A stretch of 64,000 nucleotides of DNA from Flavobacterium sp. 83 (GCF_000744835.1 NZ_JQMS01000001.1:1922001-1986000); one strand, 5' to 3'; counted from the stretch's first letter, positions 52,788 through 62,701 are shown. The notes: generated by a model from the sequence alone, not told the origin. Made by a program: numbers and translations.

Positions 52788-55010
52788 CTACGTTTTATAT
52801 ACCCTTGTTACCTTATCGATTCCGTCAATTTTTTTGATATTACTAATCATTTTTTTTAAAATTGTATTGTTTTGAACGATTACAGCCACTTGACCATGAA
52901 AAATTCCCGCATCGGTACTCAAAGAAATACTTTGAATATTAACATGCATATTGTTTGAAATTACCTTAGTTAACTGGTTCGTAAGTCCTAAAACATCCAT
53001 TCCTGTTATATTTATGATGGCTTTGAATTCTTCTTGTGAAGAGTCAATCCATTTGGCTGTCATAATTCGGTAAGCATAATTAGATTGCATCCCAATAGCG
53101 TTTGGACAATCTTTCTTATGCACTTTTATTCCTTCGTTGATAGTTACAAAACCAAATACGTCGTCGCCTGGAATGGGGTTGCAACACGGAGATAATTTAT
53201 AATCGAGTTTGTCATGCTCTTTTCCAAAAACAAGCAAATCGTAATTACTGCTTATTACTGGTTTATGTATATCTTCATTAGCAGTGCTACTTGGGGAACG
53301 TTTTATTTTATTTTTGAAAAAATTAATAAAAGTGTTGCTTTTTTGGGCAGCATAATCTTTGAGTTGCTGATTCTCTATGGCTCCAATTCCAACTCTGTAA
53401 AATAAATCTAAACTTGTTTTTAATTTGAAAAAGTTGACTAATTCATTTACAACCGATTCGTTTAACGTTATTTTTAAATGTTTTAATTTTCGGGTAAGCA
53501 GTTCTTTTCCTTCTTCACCAATTTTCTTGGTGTTTTCATTTAAAACGTTTTTAATTTTAGTTTTAGCTCTTGAAGTGGTTACATAATCAAGCCAGTTTGC
53601 CGTAGGTTTTTGATGTTGAGAGGTAATGACTTCAATTTGATCACCACTTTTTAATTCGAAATTCAAAGGAACTAATTTTCCATTGACACGGGTTCCGCGG
53701 GTGCGAATTCCTATTTCTGAGTGAATACTGAAAGCAAAATCAAGTGAAGTGGCTCCTTTAGGCAATGATTTTATTTCTCCTTTTGGAGTAAATACAAAAA
53801 TTTCTTTTGAATATAAATTCATTTTGAAATCTTCCACAAAATCCACAGCATTGGTTTCTGAACTTTCTAAGGCTTCTTTTAATAAATTAAGCCAAGCATC
53901 AAGTTCATTTTCTTCAGTAGCTCCATTTTTATATTTGTAATGTGCTGCGTAACCTTTTTCGGCAATTTCATCCATACGCTCGCTTCGTACCTGCACTTCT
54001 ACCCAACGACCTTTTGGCCCCATTACTGTGATATGCAGCGCTTCATAGCCAGTAGATTTCGGCGAAGAAATCCAATCTCGTAAACGGCTTGGGCTTGGTC
54101 TGTAATAATCAGTTACTATGGAATATATTTTCCAAGCAAGAAATTTTTCTTCGTGTGGATTTGATTTGTATACAATACGGAGCGCAAACTTATCATAAAC
54201 TTCATCGAAGCTTACGTTTTGCGCTTTCATTTTTCTACGGATAGAATAGATTGATTTTGGACGACCTTTTATGATGTAATCCATTCCTTCAGCATCCAAT
54301 GCTTTTTTTAATACATCAGAAATGTCTTTTATATAAGCATCCTGTTCTTCTTTGGTCTCTTTTATTTTGCTTACAATCTCATTGTAAATAGCAGGTTCTG
54401 TATATTTTAATCCTAAATCTTCGAGTTTTGTTTTAATGTTGTATAGGCCCAATCGATGGGCTAACGGAGCATATATATATAAGGTTTCAGATGCAATTTT
54501 GGTTTGTTTGTCTTCTTGCATTGAATCCATTGTTTGCATATTGTGCAGACGATCGGCTAATTTTATAAGAATTACACGAACATCATCATTGAGTGTCAAT
54601 ATCATTTTACGGAAGTTTTCCGCTTGTATTGATGCATTCAAATCCTTTTGGACCATGGAGATTTTTGTCAATCCTTCTACAAGTTGAGCCACCTTAGGAT
54701 TGAATAAGCGTTCAATGTCTTTTACCGTCATTGGTGTGTCTTCAACGACATCATGCAGTAATGCAGCAGCAATAGATGTGGCTCCCAGACCTATTTCTGA
54801 AGCAACAATTTTTGCCACAGCAATAGGATGAAAAATGTAGGCTTCCCCTGATTTTCTTCGTTGTTCTTTGTGTGCGTCAACAGCAACATCAAAAGCTTTA
54901 CGGATGAGCTTTTTATCGTCATCTGTAAGGGTTTGATAACTTATGCGAAGTAGTTCTTTGTATTCTTGCGCAATTGCTTTGTTTTCTTTTTCTATATCTA
55001 TTTCTATCAT
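52788..55010 (-). CDS. RelA/SpoT-type (p)ppGpp synthetase/hydrolase
   Basis: Sets the alarmone level for the stringent response. 740 residues: HD hydrolase domain with ALLHDVVEDTP (about 80), where His-Asp is intact; synthetase domain with the G-loop-like STGYEALHITV (about 310); TGS domain with FTPKGEIKSLPKGATSLDFAF; a helical region, and the C-terminal ACT domain. Both catalytic domains appear complete. The frame opens at 55025 but MIEIDIEKENK at 55010 is the likely start. Confidence 0.95.
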   Translation of the reverse strand: MIEIDIEKENKAIAQEYKELLRISYQTLTDDDKKLIRKAFDVAVDAHKEQRRKSGEAYIFHPIAVAKIVASEIGLGATSIAAALLHDVVEDTPMTVKDIERLFNPKVAQLVEGLTKISMVQKDLNASIQAENFRKMILTLNDDVRVILIKLADRLHNMQTMDSMQEDKQTKIASETLYIYAPLAHRLGLYNIKTKLEDLGLKYTEPAIYNEIVSKIKETKEEQDAYIKDISDVLKKALDAEGMDYIIKGRPKSIYSIRRKMKAQNVSFDEVYDKFALRIVYKSNPHEEKFLAWKIYSIVTDYYRPSPSRLRDWISSPKSTGYEALHITVMGPKGRWVEVQVRSERMDEIAEKGYAAHYKYKNGATEENELDAWLNLLKEALESSETNAVDFVEDFKMNLYSKEIFVFTPKGEIKSLPKGATSLDFAFSIHSEIGIRTRGTRVNGKLVPLNFELKSGDQIEVITSQHQKPTANWLDYVTTSRAKTKIKNVLNENTKKIGEEGKELLTRKLKHLKITLNESVVNELVNFFKLKTSLDLFYRVGIGAIENQQLKDYAAQKSNTFINFFKNKIKRSPSSTANEDIHKPVISSNYDLLVFGKEHDKLDYKLSPCCNPIPGDDVFGFVTINEGIKVHKKDCPNAIGMQSNYAYRIMTAKWIDSSQEEFKAIINITGMDVLGLTNQLTKVISNNMHVNIQSISLSTDAGIFHGQVAVIVQNNTILKKMISNIKKIDGIDKVTRVYKT

Positions 55011-55216
55011 AACAGCATGGTTCAATTCCTAAAAATAGAAATTAGTTCCGAGATATGCAAGTTAAAAAGGGTTTCTGGCTATAAAATTCAAAATGGAATT
55101 GTTGAGATTGTTATTGTACCCTTTTGAAATTCAAAACCTGAAAATCATAACTAAAATCGCTTGATTTAGGTATTGAGTTCATTTTCAGGTTGATCTAATT
55201 TGTTATTTACAGCAAT

Positions 55217-56002
55217 CTAAAATCCTCTTTGTCTTTTGGCTTCAAAAATCAAAATTGCTGCAGCAACTGAAACATTCATAGAATCGATTTCGCCTTGCAT
55301 TGGAATTATAATATTCTGGGTCGCTTCTTTTCGCCATTCTTCGGTCAATCCAGTTGCTTCTGTTCCTACGACTAGTGCCGTTGGAGTAGTATAATCTTGC
55401 GTGTGATACGAAGTTGAATTTTGTAAAGTCGCACAATAAAAATTTATTTTTCGTTCTTTCAAAAAAGCAATAATTTCTGATGTTGTTCCGGTGGCAATTT
55501 GATTGGTAAACAAACAGCCTACGCTGGAACGCACAATATTAGGATTGTATAAATCACTTTTTGGGTTAGCAATAATCACAGCATCAAGATTAGCTGCATC
55601 GGCTGTTCTAAGTAATGCTCCAATGTTTCCTGGTTTTTCAGGAGCTTCGGCAACAAGAATCAATGGATTTTTGGATAATTCTAAATCGGATAATTGTAAT
55701 GATTTAGTTTTGGCAACAGCCAAAATTCCTTCGGTGGTATCCCGATACGCGAGTTTTTGATAGATTTCTTTGTTGATTTCTATGAGTTCCGCATTTTTTG
55801 ATAATTGATGTGCTTCAGTCTCTGTGCAAATTTCAGGCAAAAACAATAACGTTTCGATTTCATAACCACCTTTTATGGCAATCGAAATTTCACGTTTTCC
55901 TTCAATTAAGAATGTTCCGGATTGTTTGCGCGCTTTTGCTTTTTCCTGCAATTGCACTAAAGATTTGATAAATGGATTTTGTATTGAAGTGATTTGTTTC
56001 AA
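55217..56002 (-). CDS. SpoU/TrmH family RNA 2'-O-methyltransferase
   Basis: 261 residues: an N-terminal substrate-binding domain (GTFLIEGKREI) and the SPOUT knot with motif 1 EKPGNIGALLRTADAAN (about 118-134), motif 2 ALVVGTEATGLTEEW and motif 3 PMQGEIDSMNVSVAAAI. Methylates ribose in tRNA or rRNA; the target is not determined. Its start is at 56002, and a 16-base tandem repeat lies just upstream. Confidence 0.94.
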   Translation of the reverse strand: MKQITSIQNPFIKSLVQLQEKAKARKQSGTFLIEGKREISIAIKGGYEIETLLFLPEICTETEAHQLSKNAELIEINKEIYQKLAYRDTTEGILAVAKTKSLQLSDLELSKNPLILVAEAPEKPGNIGALLRTADAANLDAVIIANPKSDLYNPNIVRSSVGCLFTNQIATGTTSEIIAFLKERKINFYCATLQNSTSYHTQDYTTPTALVVGTEATGLTEEWRKEATQNIIIPMQGEIDSMNVSVAAAILIFEAKRQRGF

Positions 56003-56011
56003 TGGAAAGGA

Positions 56012-56040
56012 TGCTAAGTTACTAAGGTGCTAAGTTACTA
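56012..56040. repeat. Short tandem repeat (unit TGCTAAGTTACTAAGG)
   Basis: Nearly two copies of a 16-base unit just before the start of the SpoU gene. Similar short tandem tracts occur at 27828-27860, 30515-30538 and 52691-52709. Confidence 0.7.
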
Positions 56041-56118
56041 CCTTTTTTTAAATTCTAAAATGCAATAGCAGTTGGGCTAGAAAACGCAGTTAGTTCAGTT
56101 ATTACGGAGTATTTTCTC

Positions 56119-56126
56119 TAAATTTG
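56119..56126 (+). promoter_or_regulatory. -7 promoter element of the TRIC-type gene (TAAATTTG)
   Basis: Perfect TAnnTTTG, 25 bases before the GTG start; no good -33. Confidence 0.45.
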
Positions 56127-56151
56127 TAAAAATCTAAATCCTAAATTATAA

Positions 56152-56754
56152 GTGTTTCATCTATTAGATATTATTGGTACGATGGCTTTTGCCATGTCAG
56201 GTGCATTGACTGCGATGAATAAAAAGCTGGATCCTTTTGGCGTTTTTATCATTGCTTTTGTAACGGCTGTCGGTGGAGGAACTTTGCGGGATATCATGAT
56301 TGGTAGAACACCGGTTGGGTGGATGCTAGATTTGAAGTATGTTTATGTGATAATTATGGGCTTTGTTTTAGCCATCATTTTTAGAAAAAAATTCGACAAA
56401 TTACGAACATCATTATTTTTATTTGACACGATTGGGTTGGGTGTTTTTACATTAATTGGTCTCGAAAAAGGTATGAATATTGGACTTCATCCTGTTATAT
56501 GTATTGCATTAGGGACGATGACGGCCTGTTTTGGAGGTGTTATTCGCGATATTTTATGCACTGAAATTCCCGTTATTTTTAGAAAAGAAATTTATGCCAC
56601 AATTTGTATTTTGGGCGGAATTGTCTTTTTTCTCCTTCGAAAATTAGATTTAGATAACGATGTTTTATACTTGACGACTTCTTTAGTTATCATTTCAGTT
56701 CGTTTGTTGGCTGTGAAATACAAATGGTATTTACCTACTTTAGAACATAAATAA
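56152..56754 (+). CDS. TRIC-type channel protein (UPF0126)
   Basis: 200 residues with seven hydrophobic helices in two repeats, FHLLDIIGTMAFAMSGALTAM with the GGGTLRDIMIGRTP loop, and then GTMTACFGGVIRDILCTEIPVIF in the second half. The paired G(G/V)xxRD motifs mark the family, homologous to eukaryotic trimeric intracellular cation channels; bacterial members conduct K+ or related ions. Starts with GTG. Confidence 0.94.
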   Translation: MFHLLDIIGTMAFAMSGALTAMNKKLDPFGVFIIAFVTAVGGGTLRDIMIGRTPVGWMLDLKYVYVIIMGFVLAIIFRKKFDKLRTSLFLFDTIGLGVFTLIGLEKGMNIGLHPVICIALGTMTACFGGVIRDILCTEIPVIFRKEIYATICILGGIVFFLLRKLDLDNDVLYLTTSLVIISVRLLAVKYKWYLPTLEHK

Positions 56755-56789
56755 AAAATGATTACTTTCACGAAGTCTAAATTAAAACA

Positions 56790-57791
56790 GTGAGAAATTA
56801 TTCCGTTAAACAATATCAGGAAAGCGATTATGACAATTGGAATGCCTTTATTGGTCAAGCCAAAAATGCTACCTTTCTCTTTCATCGTGATTTTATGGAA
56901 TACCATAAGGATCGATTTGAGGATTTTTCGTTGTTGATTTTTGAGGACGAAAAGGTAGTTGCAGTTTTGCCAGCGAACAGAGTTGGGAATGAAATTTTTT
57001 CACATCAAGGATTGACTTATGGTGGATTAGTTTATAAGGAAGAATCTAAATTGACAACAGTAATTATTGCCTTTAGAGCTGTTTTGTTGTTTTTGGAAGC
57101 TAATGGAATTCAAAAATTGCATCTAAAAACGATTCCATCGATTTATCATAGTAAACCTGCAGAGGAAATTCAATATGTTTTGTTTTTGGCGGAAGCCCAA
57201 TTAGTGAGAAGAGATAGTTTGTCAGTTATTGATTTATCTCAGCAATATATTTTTTCAAAAATCAGAAAAAGAGGGATTCAAAAAGGAAAAATAAACAGGT
57301 TGATAATCAAAGAGGAAACTGATTTTGAATCTTTTTGGAACGAAGTTTTGATTCCGAATTTAGACAAAAAACATGGCGCAAAACCAATTCACTCTTTAGA
57401 AGAAATGAACGTGTTAAAAAATATTTTCCCTTCTAATATAAGGCAGTTTAATGTGTATTATAAAGATAAAATTGTTGCGGGAACAACTGTTTTCGAAAGT
57501 GAAAAAGTCGCTCATTGCCAATATATTTCTAAGTATGAAAATAAGGAGAATCTTGGAAGTTTAGACTTTTTGTATCATTTTTTGATTACTGAAGTTTTTG
57601 CTAATAAGCGGTTTTTTGATTTTGGAATTTCAAATGAATCACAAGGGAAAAAGCTGAATGATGGCTTATCGTATTGGAAAGAAAGTTTTGGAGCCAGTAC
57701 CATAGTGCATGATTTTTACGAAGTGGAAACTGCAAATTATGTTAAGCTAGATTCCTTTTTTGCCGAATCAAAAAACAAACGAAATAAATGA
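56790..57791 (+). CDS. FemAB/GNAT-type acyltransferase of the polysaccharide locus
   Basis: 333 residues. Two GNAT-like halves: the first has [25 protein letters not shown], the second [25 protein letters not shown] and [27 protein letters not shown] (quoted in part). Proteins of this type in sugar clusters transfer acyl groups, probably to the amino sugar made by the aminotransferase that follows. It overlaps that gene by 4 bases (ATGA), hence translational coupling. Starts with GTG. Acyl donor and acceptor are inferred from context. Confidence 0.8.
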   Translation: MRNYSVKQYQESDYDNWNAFIGQAKNATFLFHRDFMEYHKDRFEDFSLLIFEDEKVVAVLPANRVGNEIFSHQGLTYGGLVYKEESKLTTVIIAFRAVLLFLEANGIQKLHLKTIPSIYHSKPAEEIQYVLFLAEAQLVRRDSLSVIDLSQQYIFSKIRKRGIQKGKINRLIIKEETDFESFWNEVLIPNLDKKHGAKPIHSLEEMNVLKNIFPSNIRQFNVYYKDKIVAGTTVFESEKVAHCQYISKYENKENLGSLDFLYHFLITEVFANKRFFDFGISNESQGKKLNDGLSYWKESFGASTIVHDFYEVETANYVKLDSFFAESKNKRNK

Positions 57792-58954
57792 TTCCATTTC
57801 TTGATTTAAAAAAAATAAACGAACCTTATGAAATTGCTTTTCAAGAAAAATTGAAAGCAGTTTTAGCTAATGGTTGGTATATTTTAGGGAATGAAGTCAA
57901 GGAATTTGAAACCAATTTTGCCAAGTATTGCGGGACAGACTATTGCATTGGAACAGGAAATGGTTTTGACGCTTTAGTTTTGATTTTTAAGGGCTACATT
58001 CAGCTTGGAAAATTACAAAAAGGCGATGAAGTTATTGTTCCTGCAAATACATATATTGCCAGTATTCTCGCTGTTTTACAAGCCGATTTAATTCCTGTTT
58101 TGGTCGAACCAAAGTTGGAAACCTATAATATTAATCCAGATTTAATTTCAGAAAGAATTACTTCAAAAACCAAAGCAATTTTAGTCGTTCATCTTTATGG
58201 CCAACTGGCTGAAATGGATGCAATAAATGAAATTGCTGCTGCAAATGATTTGCTAGTTATTGAAGATGCGGCTCAGGCTCACGGATGTGTTCAGTGTTCA
58301 GCGCTCAGTGCTCAGTCAATAGATTGTCGTCCTGAATATGTCATCCCGAGCGCAGTCGAGGGACTTTTTTTGAGAGCCGGAAATCTTAGCGATGCTGCCG
58401 CTTTCAGTTTTTATCCTGGAAAAAATTTGGGAACTTTAGGCGATGCTGGTGCAGTTGTTACAAATGATTCAGAGCTAGCCAAAGTGATTCAATCGCTACG
58501 AAATTATGGTTCAGAAACGAAATATCACAACGATCATATCGGTATAAATTCACGATTAGATGAATTGCTAGCGGCTTTCCTGAATGTGAAATTACCGTAT
58601 TTAGATACCGAAAATGAACATCGTAGAATAATCGCTAAACGCTATTTATCTGAAATAAAAAATGAAAAGATAATGCTTCCGTTTTGGGATTTGTCAAACA
58701 ATCATGTTTTTCATTTGTTTGTGATTCGGACTCAAAACAGACTTGATTTGCAAAATTATTTACATGAAAATAGGATTCAAACGGTAATACATTATCCAAT
58801 TCCGCCACACAATCAAAAGGCTTTATCATTTTTGAACCATTTGTCTTTTCCGATTACCCAAAAAATTCATGATGAAGTATTAAGTTTACCTATAAGTCCT
58901 GTTTTGACAATGGATGAAGTGGGTTTCATTGTTTCAATTTTAAACAAGTATTAA
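57788..58954 (+). CDS. dTDP-3-oxo-6-deoxyhexose 3-aminotransferase type (DegT/DnrJ/EryC1)
   Basis: 388 residues, PLP-dependent sugar aminotransferase. GTGNGFDAL (about 55-63) and the aspartate in [10 protein letters not shown] (Asp160) bind PLP; Lys212 in [16 protein letters not shown] is the Schiff-base lysine. It is closest to FdtB/QdtB, which make dTDP-3-amino-3,6-dideoxyhexoses; a matching 3,4-ketoisomerase is at 62.3 kb. Between AHG and AGN, where homologues have about 7 residues, this protein has 30 (about 167-196), from a repeat inserted in the gene. Activity is likely but uncertain. Confidence 0.9.
   Translation: MIPFLDLKKINEPYEIAFQEKLKAVLANGWYILGNEVKEFETNFAKYCGTDYCIGTGNGFDALVLIFKGYIQLGKLQKGDEVIVPANTYIASILAVLQADLIPVLVEPKLETYNINPDLISERITSKTKAILVVHLYGQLAEMDAINEIAAANDLLVIEDAAQAHGCVQCSALSAQSIDCRPEYVIPSAVEGLFLRAGNLSDAAAFSFYPGKNLGTLGDAGAVVTNDSELAKVIQSLRNYGSETKYHNDHIGINSRLDELLAAFLNVKLPYLDTENEHRRIIAKRYLSEIKNEKIMLPFWDLSNNHVFHLFVIRTQNRLDLQNYLHENRIQTVIHYPIPPHNQKALSFLNHLSFPITQKIHDEVLSLPISPVLTMDEVGFIVSILNKY
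58285..58374 (+). repeat. Dispersed repeat inserted in the aminotransferase gene (family 3)
   Basis: Two parts: a tandem GTTCAGT-like tract (TGTTCAGTGTTCAG, then CGCTCAGTGCTCAG) and CATCCCGAGCGCAGTCGAGG at about 58341-58360. The second part resembles the sequence at 37093-37115 near a gene border. It is in frame and adds about 23 residues net. Confidence 0.8.
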
Positions 58955-58956
58955 AA

Positions 58957-60231
58957 TTGGAATTTATAAAAAAAATAACCAGAACACAGCTGTTTAAAAT
59001 CTCATCTTTAAACAGTTTAAGTGTTATTCTAAAAATTGGAATTGGATTAATAACTTCAAAATTATTAGCTGTTTTTGTGGGGCCAAGTGGAATGGCTTTG
59101 GTGGGAAATCTTAGAAATTTTTTAACTTCATTAGAAAGTATTTCGACTTTAGGATTTCAAAACGGAATTATAAAATACGTTGCTGAAGAGGAAAAAAATG
59201 AAAATCAGCTTAAGAAGATAGTTGCAACGGTTTTTATCAGTTTGTTAGGTATTGCTATTGTTTTAAGTAGCGTTTTGTATTTTTTTGCCACATTTTGGAA
59301 TAAAGAAATATTTGGGAATAATTTTGATTATCCGTTTGTTTTTAGGGCGTTAGCATTGGCTTTGCCTTGGTATGCGATTTCTGTTTTTTTGCTCTCCATA
59401 ATTAACGGTTTAGGACAATTCAAAAGAGTGATTTGGATTAATATAATAGGAAATACAATTGGGTTATTGGTGTCAATTAGTATGATTGTCAATTATCAAA
59501 CGTTGGGGGCTTTACTTTCGTTGGTGATTTCGCCGGCTTTGTTATTTTTCGTGACATTTTATTTTATAAACAAGAAAATCAATTTTTTTAAAACAATTCG
59601 GTTTTCTCATTTTGATTTTAAAATCATAAAGAATTTATCATCGTATTCTTTGATGGCTCTAGTTTCCTCGGTTTTGGGACCTTTAGTTTTTTTAGCCATC
59701 AGAAAAAATGTAATTGCGATTGTTGGATTAGAACAAGCTGGTTTTTGGGAAACAATAACCCGAATTTCAACTTATTATATGCTGTTTGTCACTACAATTT
59801 TGAGTGTTTATTTTTTACCAAAATTGGTTGTTGCCAAGAATAATTTGGAGACCAAAAAAGTGTTTTGGAGTTTTTATAAAATGATTTTACCCGTTTTTGT
59901 AATTGGATTAACGGTGATTTATTTTTTGCGCTTCTTTATTGTTAATTTGCTTTTTACCAATGCATTTCTTCCTGTTACGACTTTGTTTTTTTGGCAGTTG
60001 CTAGGTGATGCTTTAAAAGTGGCTTCTTTGATTTTAGGATATCAATTTTTCGCAAAAAAGCTAACAGCAGCCTTTATAATCTCTGAATTGTTTTCACTTG
60101 CCGTTTTGTATTTTTCAAGCCTTTATTTTATTAATGAATTTGGAATTCAAGGAATAGTAATGGCACAAGCTTTTGATAATTTTGTTTATTTGTTAGTGCT
60201 GTGTGTTTATTTTAGGAAGAGTTTGTTCTGA
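58957..60231 (+). CDS. Wzx-type polysaccharide flippase
   Basis: 424 residues with about 12 hydrophobic helices, RTQLFKISSLNSLSVILKIGIGLITSKLLAVFVGP in the first two, and GNLRNFLTSLESISTLGFQNGIIKYVAEEE in the first loop. The composition matches Wzx/O-antigen translocases, which move undecaprenol-linked repeat units across the inner membrane. It starts with TTG, 2 bases after the aminotransferase stop, and lies in the sugar locus. Confidence 0.92.
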   Translation: MEFIKKITRTQLFKISSLNSLSVILKIGIGLITSKLLAVFVGPSGMALVGNLRNFLTSLESISTLGFQNGIIKYVAEEEKNENQLKKIVATVFISLLGIAIVLSSVLYFFATFWNKEIFGNNFDYPFVFRALALALPWYAISVFLLSIINGLGQFKRVIWINIIGNTIGLLVSISMIVNYQTLGALLSLVISPALLFFVTFYFINKKINFFKTIRFSHFDFKIIKNLSSYSLMALVSSVLGPLVFLAIRKNVIAIVGLEQAGFWETITRISTYYMLFVTTILSVYFLPKLVVAKNNLETKKVFWSFYKMILPVFVIGLTVIYFLRFFIVNLLFTNAFLPVTTLFFWQLLGDALKVASLILGYQFFAKKLTAAFIISELFSLAVLYFSSLYFINEFGIQGIVMAQAFDNFVYLLVLCVYFRKSLF

Positions 60232-60242
60232 ATTTAAATCAA

Positions 60243-61139
60243 TTAGGTTTTGTTTCTCCAAAATAATATAAATCTAAGACTAAGATTCTTAAATAATAAA
60301 ACATAGTTGTTGTTGTTTAAGCAATGCTTAATTTCAAAATGGATTCTTTTCAGGATTGCTAAATCTTCGTCTTTAGTTTTATTTAAATTGACTGCCTTTT
60401 TTAGAATCAAATACGTAGAATGATTAATTTTTTTTGCTCTGGCGTCATTTTTCTTAAAAAAATCGGTTCCTAAGGAATTCGGAACAATCCTTTTCTGCAT
60501 TAGGATTTCGTCTATAAAATCAAAATCATAAATTCGGGAAGCGCGAATCCAAAAATCTAAATCTTCGTAAACAAGCGTTTCATCATAGCCATTTAAATAA
60601 TCAAACACCGTTTTTTTTATCATCGCCGAAACCGAACACATGCAGTCTCCACCGGAAAGCACTGATTTATAAATACCGCCTGTTATTCTCGGGCGAATTA
60701 CTTTTTGAAAACTATCAACAGGGAAATAATAAGATTCAAATGCGCCTTTTTTAGTAATTAATTCAACATTTCCATATACAATTCCCAGATTTTTAAAGGT
60801 TGTTTTTTTGAAAGCATTTATTTGTGAAGTAACACAATTGGGCAATAAAATATCATCTGCAGCCAAGTCAATGATATATTCTCCTTTAGCTTTTTTCAAG
60901 GCTTTATTAAACGATTTTGTGCTTCCTAAATTAGTTTCATTTGCAATAAATTGAATTTTAGGGAAATCGACACCCCATTTTTTAATTACTGATTGTGAAT
61001 TGTCAGTACTGCAGTCGTCAACAATAATAAGTTCTACAGAAGGATAATCTTGATTAATTACCGAAAATAAACTATCCACAACATAATCTTCCTGATTGTA
61101 ACACAAGCAAATAATGGTAACCAATGGATTGTCTTGCAT
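60243..61139 (-). CDS. Family 2 glycosyltransferase
   Basis: 298 residues, GT-A fold. Nucleotide-binding strand TIICLCYNQEDYVVDSLFSVINQ at the N-terminus, then the acidic VDDCSTDNS, the metal-binding region IDLAADDILLPNC (DxD-like ADD), and the acceptor side YEDLDFWIRAS with the catalytic Asp. It is the only gene of the locus on the minus strand, between the flippase and the next glycosyltransferase. The donor and acceptor sugars are unknown. Confidence 0.93.
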   Translation of the reverse strand: MQDNPLVTIICLCYNQEDYVVDSLFSVINQDYPSVELIIVDDCSTDNSQSVIKKWGVDFPKIQFIANETNLGSTKSFNKALKKAKGEYIIDLAADDILLPNCVTSQINAFKKTTFKNLGIVYGNVELITKKGAFESYYFPVDSFQKVIRPRITGGIYKSVLSGGDCMCSVSAMIKKTVFDYLNGYDETLVYEDLDFWIRASRIYDFDFIDEILMQKRIVPNSLGTDFFKKNDARAKKINHSTYLILKKAVNLNKTKDEDLAILKRIHFEIKHCLNNNNYVLLFKNLSLRFILFWRNKT

Positions 61140-61163
61140 ATTTTTTTAAAAGAGTTATATTTG
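61134..61163 (+). promoter_or_regulatory. Promoter of the GT4 gene (TTG-N19-TATATTTG)
   Basis: TTG at 61134-61136 and TATATTTG at 61156-61163 with a 19-base spacing, a full consensus pair; the -33 is inside the 5' end of the divergent GT2 gene. It should serve the run of genes from 61186 onward. Confidence 0.8.
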
Positions 61164-61185
61164 ATACGAAAATAACAAATCGATA

Positions 61186-62289
61186 ATGATTTTGCCTAAC
61201 AAAAAAATTAAAATTGCTTTAATTGGTTATCGATTAAGTCATGGTGGAGCCGAAAGGGTTATGGCTTCTTTATCTCATTTTTTTGAAAAACAAGGTATAG
61301 AAATTCATAATATTATTGTTGTCGATGAAGTTTCCTATTCTTATTCCGGGAAACTGGTCAATTTGGGAAAAATGAAAAACACCTCCAACGGACTTTTTAA
61401 TAAGTGGACCCGCTTGATGTTTTTGAAAAAATATCTCGTCGAAAATAATTTTGATTTCATCATTGATTTCCGATTCAGGATTAAACCCATTCAAGAATTT
61501 TTAATTGCAAAATGGCTTTATAAAACGAAATCTATTTTTACGGTTCATAGTTATTTAATTGATCATTACATGCCCAATTGGTCTTTTCTTACTCGCTTGA
61601 TGTACGCGGATTGTTATAAAATGGTCAGTATTACAGATGAATCTAAAGCTTTGATAGAAAATAAGCATCACCTCAATAATGTTATCCGAATTTATAATCC
61701 TATCGATATTGAAAGTACTAGGGAGAAGAGTGAGGAAGCAAATGAACTTGCTTATGATTATATTATTGGCGTAGGCCAAATGGAAACAAACATGAAACAA
61801 TTTGATAAATTAATAGAGGCATATTCACAATCTATTTTGCCAAAAAGCAATATTCATTTAGTTTTATTGGGCGATGGAGAACGAAAATTAATCCTGCAAA
61901 AGTTAGTTAGAGATAAAAAGGTTGATGATAAGGTACATTTTTTGGGATATCAAAATAATCCGTTTAAGTATTTGAAAAAAGCTAAATTTTTTGTTCTGAG
62001 TAGTTTAAATGAAGGATTGCCAAATGTTATTTTAGAAGCATTAGCTTGCGAAACGCCGGTTATTGCTTTTGATTGTTTGTCAGGTCCAAATGAAATGATT
62101 CAGCATAAAGAAAATGGATTGCTAGTCGAAAATCAAAATGTTGAAAAACTTACGGAAGCCATGAATTTATTTGTAGAAGATGGGAATTTATATCGATATT
62201 GCAAACAAAATGCACCGCAGAGCGTGCAGTCTTTTTCGATTTCGTTTATTGGAAAACAATGGTTGGATTTGATGAAAATTAGTTTGTAA
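61186..62289 (+). CDS. Family 4 glycosyltransferase
   Basis: 367 residues, GT-B fold. N-terminal acceptor domain with RLSHGGAERVMASLSHFF, C-terminal donor domain with GDGERKLILQKLV, and the signature SSLNEGLPNVILEALACETPVIAF, where the EGLPNVILEAL segment contains the ExxxE pair. Such enzymes build glycan repeat units using nucleotide sugars. It is the first gene of a plus-strand run with the ketoisomerase and another GT4. Confidence 0.94.
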   Translation: MILPNKKIKIALIGYRLSHGGAERVMASLSHFFEKQGIEIHNIIVVDEVSYSYSGKLVNLGKMKNTSNGLFNKWTRLMFLKKYLVENNFDFIIDFRFRIKPIQEFLIAKWLYKTKSIFTVHSYLIDHYMPNWSFLTRLMYADCYKMVSITDESKALIENKHHLNNVIRIYNPIDIESTREKSEEANELAYDYIIGVGQMETNMKQFDKLIEAYSQSILPKSNIHLVLLGDGERKLILQKLVRDKKVDDKVHFLGYQNNPFKYLKKAKFFVLSSLNEGLPNVILEALACETPVIAFDCLSGPNEMIQHKENGLLVENQNVEKLTEAMNLFVEDGNLYRYCKQNAPQSVQSFSISFIGKQWLDLMKISL

Positions 62290-62296
62290 CGCAATT

Positions 62297-62701
62297 ATGA
62301 CAACATTAAAAGACATACAATTAATTAAATTACCCGTTGTACAAGATACCCGCGGGAATCTGGCATTTGTTCAAAATGATGTTTTGCCATTTGAATTTAA
62401 GCGCGTTTATTACCTTTTTGATGTCCCTAGTAATTCTTTTCGGGGAAGTCATGCTCATATTAATCAAAGTGAAGTCCTAATTGCCTTGAGTGGAAGTTTT
62501 GAGGTTGTGTTAAATGACGGATTCGAAAAAAAATCATTCCTATTGAATAAACCCAATATTGGATTGTATATACCAACAGGAATGTGGCGTGAATTAGAAA
62601 ATTTTTCATCTGGTGCGGTTTGCTTAGTTTTTGCATCTGGCACTTATGATGAACAGGATTATATTAGGGATTTTGATCAATTTTTGGCTTTTAAAAAATG
62701 A
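62297..62701 (+). CDS. dTDP-4-oxo-6-deoxyglucose 3,4-ketoisomerase (FdtA/QdtA type)
   Basis: 134 residues, a single cupin of the WxcM C-terminal family. The catalytic segment FRGSHAH contains Arg49, His52 and His54, the residues known to act in FdtA; KPNIGLYIPTGMWREL is the other family motif. It isomerises dTDP-4-oxo-6-deoxyglucose to a 3-oxo sugar, which the aminotransferase at 57.8 kb would then convert to the 3-amino sugar. It is 7 bases downstream of the GT4 gene and overlaps the next gene by 4 bases. Confidence 0.9.
   Translation: MTTLKDIQLIKLPVVQDTRGNLAFVQNDVLPFEFKRVYYLFDVPSNSFRGSHAHINQSEVLIALSGSFEVVLNDGFEKKSFLLNKPNIGLYIPTGMWRELENFSSGAVCLVFASGTYDEQDYIRDFDQFLAFKK

Noticed and set aside
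55130..55191. Possible hairpin AACCTGAAAAT / ATTTTCAGGTT between spoT and the SpoU gene
   Set aside because: The loop is about 35 bases and no T run follows in either direction; it is too weak to be called a terminator.
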